From Halobacteria archaeon HArc-gm2 (GTDB taxonomy: Archaea > Halobacteriota > Halobacteria > Halobacteriales > Haloarculaceae): DNA of 64,000 nucleotides. Made by a program: the position numbers and the translations under genes. Under the pieces are notes generated by a model. That model was not told the origin of the DNA. It worked only from the letters and a program-made list of their open reading frames with translations, and ran no database searches. Numbering within the stretch: the stretch's first letter is position 1; the number at the start of each line of letters is the position of its first letter. The stretch lies in contig JAOPKE010000006.1 in NCBI GenBank assembly GCA_025517465.1, positions 62,001 through 126,000 on the forward strand, in the 5' to 3' direction. Below, piece by piece: positions 1 to 8,944 of the stretch.

Positions 1-80
1 GGCCTGCGGCAGACGGCGTCGCTCGCACCCATTTCGCGAGCCAGGCGACTAGACCCACCTTACCGGCCCTCCCGAGATGG

Positions 81-88
81 ATAACAAA
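81..88 (+). promoter_or_regulatory. ATAACAA promoter element
   Basis: ATAACAAA lies 35 nt before the ATG at 116. The same octamer recurs upstream of other genes of the glycan locus, often at this spacing, near the BRE/TATA position of a leaderless promoter. What binds it is unknown. Confidence 0.5.
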
Positions 89-115
89 GGGTACAGCCCG
101 CGCGCTGTCGACAAT

Positions 116-610
116 ATGCCCATCGAACGGACGAAGTTCCAGGAGACGGCGGGGATGGTGCCGACGGGGGTGGCGGTCGTCACGTTGCCGCCGGCCGCCT
201 GCCCGCACGGGGTGACGGTCAACTCCTTCGACATGGTGTCGCTGTCGCCGCCGCTGGTCTCCATTGCACTGCCCGACGGGACGAAGGCCCACGAACTGCT
301 CCGGGAGACCTCCATCGACGGGTTCTGCCTGAACGTCCTCACCGCAGATCAGCGCCGTCTCGGCCGGTACTTCGCTGACGTCGCCGACCTCTCGGAGAAC
401 CCCTTCGTCGCCGAGCCGGTCCGGACGGCGGCCTCGGACGCGCCCGTGTTCGAGGACTCGCTGGCCTACATCGACTGTTCTGTCCACGACAGTTACGAGA
501 CCGGCGACCACACCATCTACGTCGGCGCGGTCGAGAGCGCGGACGTGCTGAACCGGACCGCGACGCCGCTGACGCACTTCCGCAGCGACTGGCACGCCGC
601 ACCGGAATGA
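116..610 (+). CDS. flavin reductase family protein (FMN-binding)
   Basis: This is a 164-residue protein of the flavin reductase-like (split-barrel FMN-binding) family, which reduces or carries FMN for partner oxygenases or oxidoreductases in the cytoplasm. The family pattern is visible: GVAVVT near residue 16, then VNSFDMVSLSPPLVSIAL, a FCLNVL segment near residue 76, and GDHTIYVGAVES near residue 141. The start at 116 is preferred over the upstream in-frame ATG at 77 because the protein core begins there and an ATAACAAA element sits 35 nt upstream. It precedes the glycan genes but has no obvious link to them. The partner enzyme is unknown. Confidence 0.82.
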   Translation: MPIERTKFQETAGMVPTGVAVVTLPPAACPHGVTVNSFDMVSLSPPLVSIALPDGTKAHELLRETSIDGFCLNVLTADQRRLGRYFADVADLSENPFVAEPVRTAASDAPVFEDSLAYIDCSVHDSYETGDHTIYVGAVESADVLNRTATPLTHFRSDWHAAPE

Positions 611-645
611 CCGGGGAACGACCGCATCAGGGCCACAGGCGCTCC

Positions 646-653
646 ATAACAAA
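646..653 (+). promoter_or_regulatory. ATAACAA promoter element
   Basis: ATAACAAA lies exactly 35 nt before the ATG of the short leader ORF at 681, which precedes the glycosyltransferase. Confidence 0.5.
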
Positions 654-680
654 CCACCTCTCACGGCCATACAGACACCA

Positions 681-764
681 ATGACGCGACTGAACAGACC
701 GACGTTCGACGCGCCACAGACGACAACGTTGTTCACTTCCAGGGGGTCCGATGTACAACGATAA
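681..764 (+). CDS. 27-residue leader ORF overlapping the glycosyltransferase start
   Basis: The short ORF begins MTRLNRPTFDAP, 35 nt after an ATAACAAA element. It ends with TAA at 762-764, inside the first codons of the glycosyltransferase that starts at 751. An AGGGGG purine run at 741-746 lies just before that start. The layout suggests translational coupling: ribosomes that load at the leaderless 5' end reach the internal start. No conserved peptide function is recognised. It could be a chance ORF, but similar arrangements occur before 9034 and 31259. Confidence 0.4.
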   Translation: MTRLNRPTFDAPQTTTLFTSRGSDVQR

Positions 765-1800
765 GACCGTCGCCGTCGTGATCCCGGCGTACAACGAGGA
801 AGCGTTCGTCGCCGGCGTCGTCGAGACCGTCCCCGACTTCGTCGACCGCGTCTACCCCGTCGACGACTGCTCGACGGACGGCACCTGGGCGGCGATCCAG
901 GGGGCCGCCGAACGGGTGAACGACGCCGGCCTCGACCGGGACAGTCCTTTCGAGGACCGCGTCGTGCCCCTCCAGCACGCGGAGAACCGCGGCGTCGGCG
1001 GCGCCATCAAGACCGGCTACCTCCGGGCGCGCGAGGACGCCATCGACGTCACCGCCGTGATGGGCGGCGACGGCCAGATGCGCCCCGAGGCCCTGGAGCT
1101 GATCGTCGAACCCGTCGCCACGGGCCGGGCCGACTACGCCAAGGGCAACCGCCTGCTCGACGAGCAGTTCCACGAAGACATGCCGCGCTTCCGGTACGTC
1201 GGTAACCGCATCCTCACGCTGCTGACGAAGATCGCCAGCGGCTACTGGAACGTCGGCGACCCCCAGAACGGCTACACGGCCATCTCGCTCGAAGCGCTCG
1301 AACGGGTCGAGATCGAGGAGATGTACGAGTTCTACGGCTACTGCAACGACCTGCTCGTCAAACTCAACGTCGCTGGCATGCGCGTGGTCGACGTCCCACG
1401 CCAGGCCGTCTACGACGACGAGGAGAGCCACATCGACTACCGAACGTACATCCCGAAGGTCTCGGGGATGCTCGCCCGGAACGCCCTCTGGCGAGTCTGG
1501 GCGAAGTACGTCGTCAGCGAGCGCCACCCGGTCGCGCTGCTGGCCGGCGTCGCGGCGCTGGCCGGCGTCGCCGGCGTCGGCAGCCTCCTCAAGCGCATCA
1601 CCGGCTTCGGCGACGGGACGTCGCGTCTCGGGACGCTGGCGACGCTGTTCGGGACCGCCGTGTTCGCCATCCTGGCCATCGACCGCGAGCACGACGACCA
1701 CCTCGACGGCCAGACCGAGTGGAAACCGGAACCGGACTCCGTCGAGCAGTCGATGGTCGAGGAGGCCGACCAGCGGACCCAGATTCGCCACCAGGATTGA
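751..1800 (+). CDS. family 2 glycosyltransferase with C-terminal membrane segments
   Basis: This is a 349-residue GT-A type glycosyltransferase of family 2, resembling dolichyl-phosphate hexose synthases and the archaeal AglJ group. Visible elements are VIPAYNEEAFVAGVV near residue 10, VDDCSTDGT near residue 36, HAENRGVGGAIKTGY near residue 78 and the metal/nucleotide motif MGGDGQM near residue 107. Two hydrophobic stretches near residues 252-272 and 290-310 should anchor it in the membrane, with the catalytic part cytoplasmic. It probably transfers a sugar from a nucleotide sugar to a lipid carrier to start or extend the glycan of this locus. Donor and acceptor cannot be told from sequence. 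Confidence 0.88.
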   Translation: MYNDKTVAVVIPAYNEEAFVAGVVETVPDFVDRVYPVDDCSTDGTWAAIQGAAERVNDAGLDRDSPFEDRVVPLQHAENRGVGGAIKTGYLRAREDAIDVTAVMGGDGQMRPEALELIVEPVATGRADYAKGNRLLDEQFHEDMPRFRYVGNRILTLLTKIASGYWNVGDPQNGYTAISLEALERVEIEEMYEFYGYCNDLLVKLNVAGMRVVDVPRQAVYDDEESHIDYRTYIPKVSGMLARNALWRVWAKYVVSERHPVALLAGVAALAGVAGVGSLLKRITGFGDGTSRLGTLATLFGTAVFAILAIDREHDDHLDGQTEWKPEPDSVEQSMVEEADQRTQIRHQD

Positions 1801-1835
1801 ACGGTAAGGTCGTTTCCGACACGGATTGCCCCATC

Positions 1836-1843
1836 ATAACAAT
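1836..1843 (+). promoter_or_regulatory. ATAACAA promoter element
   Basis: ATAACAAT lies 35 nt before the GTG chosen as start of the beta-helix lipoprotein at 1871. Confidence 0.5.
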
Positions 1844-1870
1844 CAGGGATCGCACCAGAGAGACGGACAA

Positions 1871-3289
1871 GTGACTGACGACAACCGAACCCGGCGTCGA
1901 TACCTGAAAACGCTCGGCGGCGTCGCGGGCCTCGCAGCGCTAGCGGGGTGTTCCTGGCTCGATCCGGGTCCGGGGCCGTCGGAGACGGAGACGCCGACGC
2001 CAGACGGGGGGACAGAGACGCCTGGGCCCGACGGGACGGAGACGTCGTCGGAGCCGCCCAGCGGCGAGAACGTGATCGACCTCGTCGAGGCGGGGGCCAG
2101 CCCCGACGGCGACGAGCCGACCGTCCCCGTCCTGGAGGACGCCGTCGGCGACGGGAAGACGCTCTATTTCCCGCCCGGCGAGTACCTCCTCACCCAGGAG
2201 TGGCGTGTCAGGGACCTCACCGACCTCAGCGTCGTCGGCCGGGACGCGACGCTCCGCGTGGAGGAAGGGTTCGACGACTCCCTGTTCGTCCTCGGGAACG
2301 CGGACAGCGCGACCGGCCTGACCATCGAGGGGCTGGCGTTCGACTTCAGCGCGCCGAACACGGGCGGTCGGCCTATCCACGGGATCGTGACGGACGGCCT
2401 CTCGGTGACGGACGTCAGCGTCACCGGCACCGTCGACGTCGACATGGACGTCATGCGCTTCGACGTCACCGACCCGCAGGGGAACGGCGTCGTGAAGCGG
2501 ATGAATCTGCCCGACGGCGCCTCCGCCGAGTACCCCATCACGGGCTGTTACGTCGGCGAGAAACACACCGGGACGTTGCGCTTCGTCGACTGCCACATCG
2601 CCGGCTTCCCGGACAACGGCCTCTACGCCTCCTCGGCGACCGGCAAGGTGGTCGTCGAAGGAGGTCTCTACGAGAACAACAACGTCTCGAGCGTCCGCGT
2701 CAGCGGCCCCGCGGAGGTCCGCGGCGTCACCGTCCGCTGTGACCGGGCCCCGAAGGGGTTCGGCAACATGCGCGGGATCCGGCTCCGCGAAGGCTCGAAC
2801 GTCCTGGTCGAGAACTGCGAGGTCGAGATGAAGAAGGTCACCGGGAGCGACGGCGCCATCACCATGTCGAGCTGGCTCGACCGGGCGACCATCCGCGACA
2901 CGAACGTCACCGTCGACGCGAACGACGTCGCGGCCATCCTCGCGAAGTCACCCAACGACCGCCCCGACGGCCCGGACGGCGACGGCGACGACTTCCGCAT
3001 CCGCGTCGAGAACGTCACCATTTCCGGGTCGGCCGAGAACACCGCCGCCGTCCGCCTGCTCGAACGTGAGGGCTGTCTCGTCGACAACGCCTGCATCGTC
3101 CAGACCGGCTCCGCCCGCGACGGCATCCAGTGCACCCGCGTCAGCGACTCGACGCTCAGCAACAGTTCGATCAGCGTGACCGGCAGGCCTGTCGTACTCA
3201 ACGACGCCACGGTGACCCGCGAGGCGCTACGGACGAGCCGACTCGGCGCGAACGCGGCCGCCAGCAGTGGGAACTGTCGACGGGAGTAG
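1871..3289 (+). CDS. Tat-exported lipoprotein with parallel beta-helix repeats
   Basis: The 472-residue protein carries a twin-arginine signal (NRTRRRYLKTLGG) and a lipobox-like LAALAGC, so it is probably exported by Tat and lipid-anchored outside the cell. A Thr/Glu/Pro/Gly-rich linker follows, typical of haloarchaeal surface proteins. The rest is a right-handed parallel beta-helix with repeated short turns (LTIEGLAFDF, VLVENCEVEM, ATIRDTNVTV), a fold common in polysaccharide lyases and pectinase-like enzymes. The GTG start at 1871 is preferred because it puts the Tat motif close to the N-terminus and lies 35 nt after an ATAACAAT element. It could cut or bind the polysaccharide made nearby, but no catalytic triad is assigned. 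Confidence 0.8.
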   Translation: MTDDNRTRRRYLKTLGGVAGLAALAGCSWLDPGPGPSETETPTPDGGTETPGPDGTETSSEPPSGENVIDLVEAGASPDGDEPTVPVLEDAVGDGKTLYFPPGEYLLTQEWRVRDLTDLSVVGRDATLRVEEGFDDSLFVLGNADSATGLTIEGLAFDFSAPNTGGRPIHGIVTDGLSVTDVSVTGTVDVDMDVMRFDVTDPQGNGVVKRMNLPDGASAEYPITGCYVGEKHTGTLRFVDCHIAGFPDNGLYASSATGKVVVEGGLYENNNVSSVRVSGPAEVRGVTVRCDRAPKGFGNMRGIRLREGSNVLVENCEVEMKKVTGSDGAITMSSWLDRATIRDTNVTVDANDVAAILAKSPNDRPDGPDGDGDDFRIRVENVTISGSAENTAAVRLLEREGCLVDNACIVQTGSARDGIQCTRVSDSTLSNSSISVTGRPVVLNDATVTREALRTSRLGANAAASSGNCRRE

Positions 3290-3345
3290 CGGGACGGCGA
3301 GACACGACGTTTTATCAGTCGTTTGTTCGACACGTCGAGTGAACC

Positions 3346-3684
3346 ATGGAGAGGGACGGCGACACTGCTGAGAATCGAGATACGGAAGCCGCCCGACTGG
3401 AACATCCGAGCGGATTCCTCGCGCTCACGAAACACGAGAGCGTTCCCATCCTCGTCGACGCGCTGCTGGACTTGCCGCCGGGTCGGGAGATGAACAAGAC
3501 CGAGTTCGCGGAACACGCGGGCGTGACGCGCCAGACGGTCAGTACCTACGTCGATCTGCTGCTTGAACTCGACGTCGTCGAAGCAGTACCGAACACGTCG
3601 CCCCAGCGGTACCGGCTCGCCGACAGCGACGTCGTGCAGGAACTCTTCGAACTCAACAGCGCGCTGAACGCCGTCGAAGACTGA
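3346..3684 (+). CDS. winged helix-turn-helix regulator
   Basis: A 112-residue cytoplasmic DNA-binding protein. Its centre reads as a winged helix: MNKTEFAEHAGVTRQTVSTYVDLLLELDVVEAV near residues 46-78, followed by a wing-like RYRLADSDVV. The N-terminus ends in LTKHESVPILVDALLDLPPG, a common lead-in in haloarchaeal HTH proteins. It sits between a beta-helix lipoprotein and a convergent phosphodiesterase. It may regulate local surface genes, but nothing proves the target. Confidence 0.75.
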   Translation: MERDGDTAENRDTEAARLEHPSGFLALTKHESVPILVDALLDLPPGREMNKTEFAEHAGVTRQTVSTYVDLLLELDVVEAVPNTSPQRYRLADSDVVQELFELNSALNAVED

Positions 3685-3706
3685 AATACTATAAGTCGGA
3701 GTTTCT

Positions 3707-5317
3707 TCACTCCCCGGAGAGGTAACCCAGGTGCGCGAGGCGCTCCTCGACGTCTTCGTCGTCGGTGTCGGTCCGTTCCGTCGCTTCGAACTCGGGATAG
3801 CGGCGCACGGGCGTCTCGTCGACGATCGGAAGGGGGTCGCCGTCCATGCGGTCGCTGCGCGGAATCCCCAGCGACGTGAGCACCGTCGGGGCGACGTCGA
3901 AGAGGTGCGCGTCCGCGAGCGACGCGGTCTCGTCGAAGGCGTCGCCGGTGGCTGCGATAATCCCGTCCCGTTTGTGATTCCAGGGTTCGAACGGCTCGTC
4001 GTCGAACACCGCGCCCAGCAGCGAGACGTTCAGCGTGTGCTCGAAGTCGGTCGGGACGGTGACGACGTCCGGCGCGCGCTCGACGAAGGGGCCCGAGAAC
4101 ACGTCCTCGCGGGGGAGGACGTCCTCGAAGGCGGGCTCACCGTCTGGTGTCTCCAGCGCGCTGAGCGCGTCGATCAGCTCGTCCCGGTGGTCGTCGTAGG
4201 CGTCGGGCGGAACGACGCCGTCTGGCTCGCGGCCCGCGACGTTGAGCCGGACGCCCAGTTCGATGCGGTCGCGGACGAACGCGCGCGAGCTGGAGAAGTC
4301 GACCTGCTCCGTTCCCGCACGCACTGCGTCGGTGGGCGCGTGGCGCGCGACGAACTCCGCGAGGCCGAGCGGTTCGAGGACGGCCTGGATGCGCTGGCTG
4401 GTCACGCCGAGCTTCGAGGCCGTCGCGGCCAGGCGCTCGGCAGCACCGGGGGAGGGTTGTCCGCCCTCTTCGCCGTCCTGGAGCTGGTTGCGCGCGATGG
4501 CGTCCCAGGACGGCATTCCCGTCCCTTCCGTCGTCGATTCGACGAACCCGGCGTCGCGGAGGTACTCGTTGAGGCGGACGTCGTACCCGTCGTACTCCCC
4601 CATCCCGTGGTCGCTGACGAGGACGACGTTGTCGGGGTCGCACTCGTCGAGGACCTGCCCGACCGCGTCGTCGACGGCGCCGTAGATCCGTCGGACGGCC
4701 TCGTCGTCGTCCGGGCGGGCGTGAAATACGCTGTCGGTCTGCTGGAACTCCAGGAAGCCGAAGTCGGGGTCGTACCGGTTCGCGAGGAAGCAGAACGCGT
4801 CCCCCCGGCTGCGCGCGTGAGCGGCGGCCTCGTCGAGGTCCGTCTCCCCCGGCCTGTCCAGCGGACTGTAGACGTCGTAGTCGCCGACGGCGTCCTCAAC
4901 CTCGCCGAGGATCCCCTCGGGGTGGCACGCCGGGTTCTCGGGCGCGATGTAGCCGGGCAGGAGCGCGCCGTCGAACTCGCGCGCTGGATGGGTGACCGGC
5001 ACGTTGACCACGACGCTCGTGAGCCCGTGCCGGTCGAGCAGTTCCCAGAGCGCGAACTCCTCGACGTCGGAGCGGTTCACCACGTCCCACTCGTAGCCGT
5101 CGAAGCGGAGGAAGCCGAACACGCCGTGCTTGCCCGGATTCACGCCGGTGTACAGCGACGGCCAGGCGCTCGGCGTCCACGGCGGGAGTTGTGACGTGAG
5201 CGGACCGCTGGTCCCGTCGCCGAACAGCGCCTCCACGTGAGGCATCACCCCGTCCTCGAACAGCGGCGCGAGGATGGACCGGCAGGTCCCATCCAGCCCC
5301 AGTAACAGCGTCTGCAT
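3707..5317 (-). CDS. alkaline phosphatase superfamily phosphodiesterase
   Basis: The 536-residue protein belongs to the type I phosphodiesterase/nucleotide pyrophosphatase branch of the alkaline phosphatase superfamily. The N-terminus shows the first metal Asp in LLLGLDGT. The nucleophile region is PPWTPSAWPSLYTGVNPGKHG near residue 45, and VVLVSDHGMGEYDG near residue 232 supplies Asp/His metal ligands. LFDVAPTVLTSLGIP near the C-terminus is the usual closing motif. Such enzymes in haloarchaeal glycan clusters may hydrolyse nucleotide sugars or modify phosphate or sulfate groups on glycans. No signal peptide is seen, so it is probably cytoplasmic. Substrate unknown. Confidence 0.85.
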   Translation of the reverse strand: MQTLLLGLDGTCRSILAPLFEDGVMPHVEALFGDGTSGPLTSQLPPWTPSAWPSLYTGVNPGKHGVFGFLRFDGYEWDVVNRSDVEEFALWELLDRHGLTSVVVNVPVTHPAREFDGALLPGYIAPENPACHPEGILGEVEDAVGDYDVYSPLDRPGETDLDEAAAHARSRGDAFCFLANRYDPDFGFLEFQQTDSVFHARPDDDEAVRRIYGAVDDAVGQVLDECDPDNVVLVSDHGMGEYDGYDVRLNEYLRDAGFVESTTEGTGMPSWDAIARNQLQDGEEGGQPSPGAAERLAATASKLGVTSQRIQAVLEPLGLAEFVARHAPTDAVRAGTEQVDFSSSRAFVRDRIELGVRLNVAGREPDGVVPPDAYDDHRDELIDALSALETPDGEPAFEDVLPREDVFSGPFVERAPDVVTVPTDFEHTLNVSLLGAVFDDEPFEPWNHKRDGIIAATGDAFDETASLADAHLFDVAPTVLTSLGIPRSDRMDGDPLPIVDETPVRRYPEFEATERTDTDDEDVEERLAHLGYLSGE

Positions 5318-5652
5318 CTACCAGAACTGACGGCGGCCAGCGGTTTGTAATGGCCGTCATTCCGACCGTTCAGACCGCGTTAATCCGCCCTTAGACCCGG
5401 CTCGGATCCGCAGTACGGCTGCCATACGGACCGCTCCGATCCGGTAATACGATCCTAGCGCGGGGAGTCCGTCTGACGATTCGTGACTGCAGTCCGCCGC
5501 GGAATTTACGCAGCGTAGGAGATAATTAACGACCGGTGCCACGCATCTAGTCTCCAAGTGGTACGTATCTGGCCGAAAGTAGGGCCCTATTACCGACTTA
5601 GTAGCCCCTTCTGGTCAGAAGCGTTAATGAGGTAAGTCCAGGCTACCCGACT
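5318..5652. other. gene-free divergent intergenic region
   Basis: This stretch separates the leftward phosphodiesterase from the rightward beta-helix protein and should hold both promoters. A GTTAATGAGG segment about 30 nt before the ATG at 5653 is a possible TATA-like element. No other structure was recognised. Confidence 0.5.
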
Positions 5653-7590
5653 ATGGCACGACGAAGTGCGGAAGAGGAGACGCCCGACACGAGCAAAACA
5701 AATCGACGCGCGTTCATGAAGACGGTCGGCCTGGCCGCGACGGCCGCGGTCGGAACCGTCGCCGTCGGCAAGCGCGGATCGGCCGCCACGACCGTCGACC
5801 TGGCCGAGAAGGGGCTCACTAACGGCGATAACATCGACTCTTACCTCGAGGACTACTTCGTGAGCGGCAACGAAGTCCACATCCCGGCCGGCGAGTACGA
5901 GTACACCGGCGACGGCATCGGCGGCGACAAGTCCAACTGCGCGCTCGTCGGCTCGCCCGAGGGCGTCACGTTCAAGCGACCGGGCACGGACACCGTCATC
6001 CGGCCCACGCTCTGGGCCAGCTCCGGAACGGTCCGCATCGAGAACATCACGGTCAAGGGCAAGACCGGGGAGGAGCAGTCCCGCTGGCGCGTCGGCGCGG
6101 CCCCCGACGCGGAAGTCCAGATAGTCAACGTCAACATGCCCGACGGCACCGTCGACGGCTCGGACTCGACCGGTATCTACGCCGGCACTGACCACGCGGG
6201 CACGCTCACCGTCCGGCACTGCTACTTCTCCGACTTCGGCAACATCGCGCTGTACGTCTCCGACCCGTACGTCGAGGGCAACGGCAAGGTCGTCGTCGAG
6301 GACTGCGACTTCGTCAACACAGGCATGTCCGCGCTGCGCCTGGCCCCCGACAACAGCGAGGTGCGGCGCTGTTACTTCGAGTCCACCGAGAAGGCCGCCT
6401 CCAGCCACGTCGGCTGGAACCAGCGCGGCATCAAGATCGACGACGCCGGCGACGACGTCCTCATCGAGGACTGCGACTTCCTCTGGCACGACCCGGGGAC
6501 GATGGCGATCAACTTCGACGACAAGGGCGAGGGCGGCTCCGGCGTCATGCGGAACCTCCGCATCGAGAACCAGAGCTCCAACCCGACCTTCATCGACGAG
6601 TGGGGCGCCGGCAGCAACTGGGAGGGCGAGAACATCCACCTCACCGGCAGCGCCAGTCACGACGCGCCGAGTAGCTTCGACACGGTGACCGGCTCGAACG
6701 CGAAGTCCCCGAACACCGACTACGCCATCTGGACGCCCCAGAACGGCGACGGCAGCTCCAGCGGCTCCGACGGGTCGACTGCCACCGCGACGGCCACCGC
6801 CACCGCCACGGCCATCGCGACGGCCGACTCCGGTTCGTCCGAGGCCATCCCGGTCGACGGCCAGACGCTCGTTCAGGCCGAGAAGGGGACGGTCGGTGGC
6901 GACTCGAGCGTCCGCACCGTCCACGACGGCTACTCTGGCGACGGCTTCGTCGACCTCGAACCGCCGTCCGGCGGCTCAGTCGAGTGGACGCTCGACGTCG
7001 CAGCCGCCGGCACCTACGACGTCTTCTTCACCCACTCGCAGGGCGACAGCGCGGCCCGGACGGCCGACCTGACCGTCAACGGCGAGACCAGCCAGATAAC
7101 CTTCGAGCCGACCGGCGGCTGGAACACCTGGGAGCGCTTCGCGGTCACCGCGACGCTCGCGGAGGGCGAGAACGTCCTGCGCGTCGAGACGACCGGCGAG
7201 GACTCCGGTCACATCGACCAGCTCGAGTTCGTCCCCGTCGACGTCGAGACGGAGACGCCCCAGCAGACCGAGACGGAAACGGAGACGAGCGACGGCGGGT
7301 CGGGCGGCTCCGGCGACGTCGACTACGACACGGTCCTCGTCATCGACGGTACCGGCGACGTCGAGGAGACGGCCCGGTACACGTTCACCGTCTCCGGGGA
7401 CGTCGTGCGCGACGAGAACCGCTCGGAAGTTCGTGACGACGGCATCGCCTGGGACCGACTGTCAGACAGCGTCAGCGGCCAGCGCGTCGTCGGCGTCGTC
7501 GGCAACGGCGTCGACGCCTTCGGCTACACTGGGAACGTCACCGACATCGACATCCGGGGCGAGGCGACGTTCACCATCGTTCACCTGTGA
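5653..7590 (+). CDS. Tat-exported beta-helix protein with a carbohydrate-binding-like domain
   Basis: The 645-residue protein starts with a twin-arginine signal (NRRAFMKTVGLAATAAVG) and should be exported by Tat. Residues about 45-365 are parallel beta-helix repeats (VRIENITVKG, GTLTVRHCYFSDF, VLIEDCDFLW). A Thr/Ala linker near residues 376-395 follows. Next comes a beta-sandwich (about 400-535) with AEKGTVGG, GYSGDGFVDLEP and FTHSQGD, resembling CBM6/35 carbohydrate-binding modules. After a second Thr/Glu linker, a C-terminal domain (FTVSGDVVRDENRSE) resembles those on other haloarchaeal surface proteins. It probably acts on or binds extracellular polysaccharide. It shares its beta-helix type with the lipoprotein ending at 3289. 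Confidence 0.82.
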   Translation: MARRSAEEETPDTSKTNRRAFMKTVGLAATAAVGTVAVGKRGSAATTVDLAEKGLTNGDNIDSYLEDYFVSGNEVHIPAGEYEYTGDGIGGDKSNCALVGSPEGVTFKRPGTDTVIRPTLWASSGTVRIENITVKGKTGEEQSRWRVGAAPDAEVQIVNVNMPDGTVDGSDSTGIYAGTDHAGTLTVRHCYFSDFGNIALYVSDPYVEGNGKVVVEDCDFVNTGMSALRLAPDNSEVRRCYFESTEKAASSHVGWNQRGIKIDDAGDDVLIEDCDFLWHDPGTMAINFDDKGEGGSGVMRNLRIENQSSNPTFIDEWGAGSNWEGENIHLTGSASHDAPSSFDTVTGSNAKSPNTDYAIWTPQNGDGSSSGSDGSTATATATATATAIATADSGSSEAIPVDGQTLVQAEKGTVGGDSSVRTVHDGYSGDGFVDLEPPSGGSVEWTLDVAAAGTYDVFFTHSQGDSAARTADLTVNGETSQITFEPTGGWNTWERFAVTATLAEGENVLRVETTGEDSGHIDQLEFVPVDVETETPQQTETETETSDGGSGGSGDVDYDTVLVIDGTGDVEETARYTFTVSGDVVRDENRSEVRDDGIAWDRLSDSVSGQRVVGVVGNGVDAFGYTGNVTDIDIRGEATFTIVHL

Positions 7591-7595
7591 TCTCG

Positions 7596-7790
7596 ATGTC
7601 GAGTAATTGGCAACGTGTTCCGGAAGACCCGGACCCGAAACAGGACCTGGGCTACGACATCGAGGACCTCACCGTCGTCGAATCGCCGACGGAGTCCCAC
7701 GTCGTGTTCCTCCCGGCGGCGGAGAGCCACCTCGACGACGAGGCGTTCATCATCGCGGACGCCGACGCGGTCTGCACGCCCGACCGGTGA
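7596..7790 (+). CDS. small acidic haloarchaeal protein, function unknown
   Basis: A 64-residue, very acidic protein beginning MSSNWQRVPEDPDPKQDLGY and containing LTVVESPTESHVVFLP and AFIIADADAV. The composition and alternating hydrophobic pattern suggest a small folded beta-rich domain. It follows the beta-helix gene by a few bases and may be co-transcribed. I recognise it only as a haloarchaeal small-protein type without known role. Confidence 0.6.
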   Translation: MSSNWQRVPEDPDPKQDLGYDIEDLTVVESPTESHVVFLPAAESHLDDEAFIIADADAVCTPDR

Positions 7791-7995
7791 GTACCGTTCG
7801 CTGAGCCGGTACTCGCTCCGTTCCGTCCTCCGCTGACGCCCGACGGCCCTCCACCGCCACGTTCTCTCTCCCGCTCTCTCTCCGTTCTCTTCGTCAGGTC
7901 CGCGAGTATCCGGCAGCTACAGCGCCGGCGAGCACCCTTGCCGGGCCGGAAGCCTCCGCATACCAATGGTCACGGATCACGGAACAACTGGACAC

Positions 7996-8724
7996 ATGCA
8001 CGCGGTCATTCTCGCGGCGGGCCAGGGGACGCGCCTCCGCCCGCTGACCGACGACAAGCCGAAGGGGATGGTCGAGGTCGACGGCAAGCCCATCCTCACC
8101 CACTGCTTCGAACAGCTGGCCGCGCTCGACGCCACCCAGTTCCACGTCGTCGTGGGCTACCGGAAAGAGGACGTCATCAGCCACTACGGCGACGAGTTCG
8201 AGGGGATACCGATCACGTACGCCCACCAGCGCGAACAGGCCGGCCTCGCTCACGCGCTACTCACCGTCGAGGACCAGATCGACGAGGAGTTCATGCTGAT
8301 GCTAGGTGACAACGTCTTCGACGCCAACCTGGAGGACGTCGTCCGGCGCCAGCGCGAACAGCGCACGGACGCCGCCTTCCTCGTCGAGGACGTCCCCTGG
8401 GAGGAAGCCTCGCGCTACGGGGTCTGTGACACCAACAAGTACGGCGAGATCACCGAGGTGCTGGAGAAACCCGACGACCCGCCGTCGAACCTCGTGATGA
8501 CCGGCTTCTACACGTTCACGCCGGCGATCTTCCACGCCTGTCACCTCGTCCAGCCCTCCGACAGGGGCGAGTACGAGATCTCCGACGCGGTCGACCTGCT
8601 GCTCAAGAGCGGGCGCACCATCGACGCCATCCGGATGGACGGCTGGCGCATCGACGTCGGCTACCCCGAGGACCGCGAACGGGCCGAAGCGCGTCTCCAG
8701 GAGCAGGCGCCGGCCGCCGACTGA
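7996..8724 (+). CDS. sugar-1-phosphate nucleotidyltransferase
   Basis: A 242-residue nucleotidyltransferase of the RmlA/AglF type. It joins a sugar-1-phosphate to an NTP to make a nucleotide sugar in the cytoplasm. The signature AVILAAGQGTRLRPLTDDKP starts at residue 3, VEVDGKPIL follows, and the metal-binding Asp lies in MLMLGDNVF near residue 95. The C-terminal part has GYPEDRERAEA. It lacks the left-handed helix domain of GlmU-type enzymes. The ATG at 7996 is chosen over one at 7966 because it leaves the canonical two-residue lead before the Rossmann strand. It supplies activated sugars to the nearby glycosyltransferases. The exact sugar and nucleotide are not determinable. Confidence 0.88.
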   Translation: MHAVILAAGQGTRLRPLTDDKPKGMVEVDGKPILTHCFEQLAALDATQFHVVVGYRKEDVISHYGDEFEGIPITYAHQREQAGLAHALLTVEDQIDEEFMLMLGDNVFDANLEDVVRRQREQRTDAAFLVEDVPWEEASRYGVCDTNKYGEITEVLEKPDDPPSNLVMTGFYTFTPAIFHACHLVQPSDRGEYEISDAVDLLLKSGRTIDAIRMDGWRIDVGYPEDRERAEARLQEQAPAAD

Positions 8725-8889
8725 CAGTGACCCACGTCGAGCCCGCGAGTCCGTTTCGTCGAAACCACGGTACAGAGCGAGCGACGCGTCCGCCGGGAGT
8801 GCGGACGGCAACGACCGGCGTGGGTCGCTATGACGTGTGCCGGGACAGATCGGGGGAGGCTAACGTGACAAAATGTCGTCAGGGGACCA

Positions 8890-8897
8890 ATAACAAA
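8890..8897 (+). promoter_or_regulatory. ATAACAA promoter element
   Basis: ATAACAAA lies 55 nt before the ATG of a leader ORF at 8945, upstream of the four-gene operon 9034-12344. Confidence 0.45.
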
Positions 8898-8944
8898 GCC
8901 CAGTCTGTGGGTGTGTTGGTACCGACGCACCCGAGGGTGCCAGC

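Noticed and set aside
733-1791. Long reverse-strand ORF across the glycosyltransferase
   Set aside because: It mirrors the GT2 gene in the other strand and has no family motifs. High GC gives many such shadows, and the same applies to most long antisense ORFs in the window.
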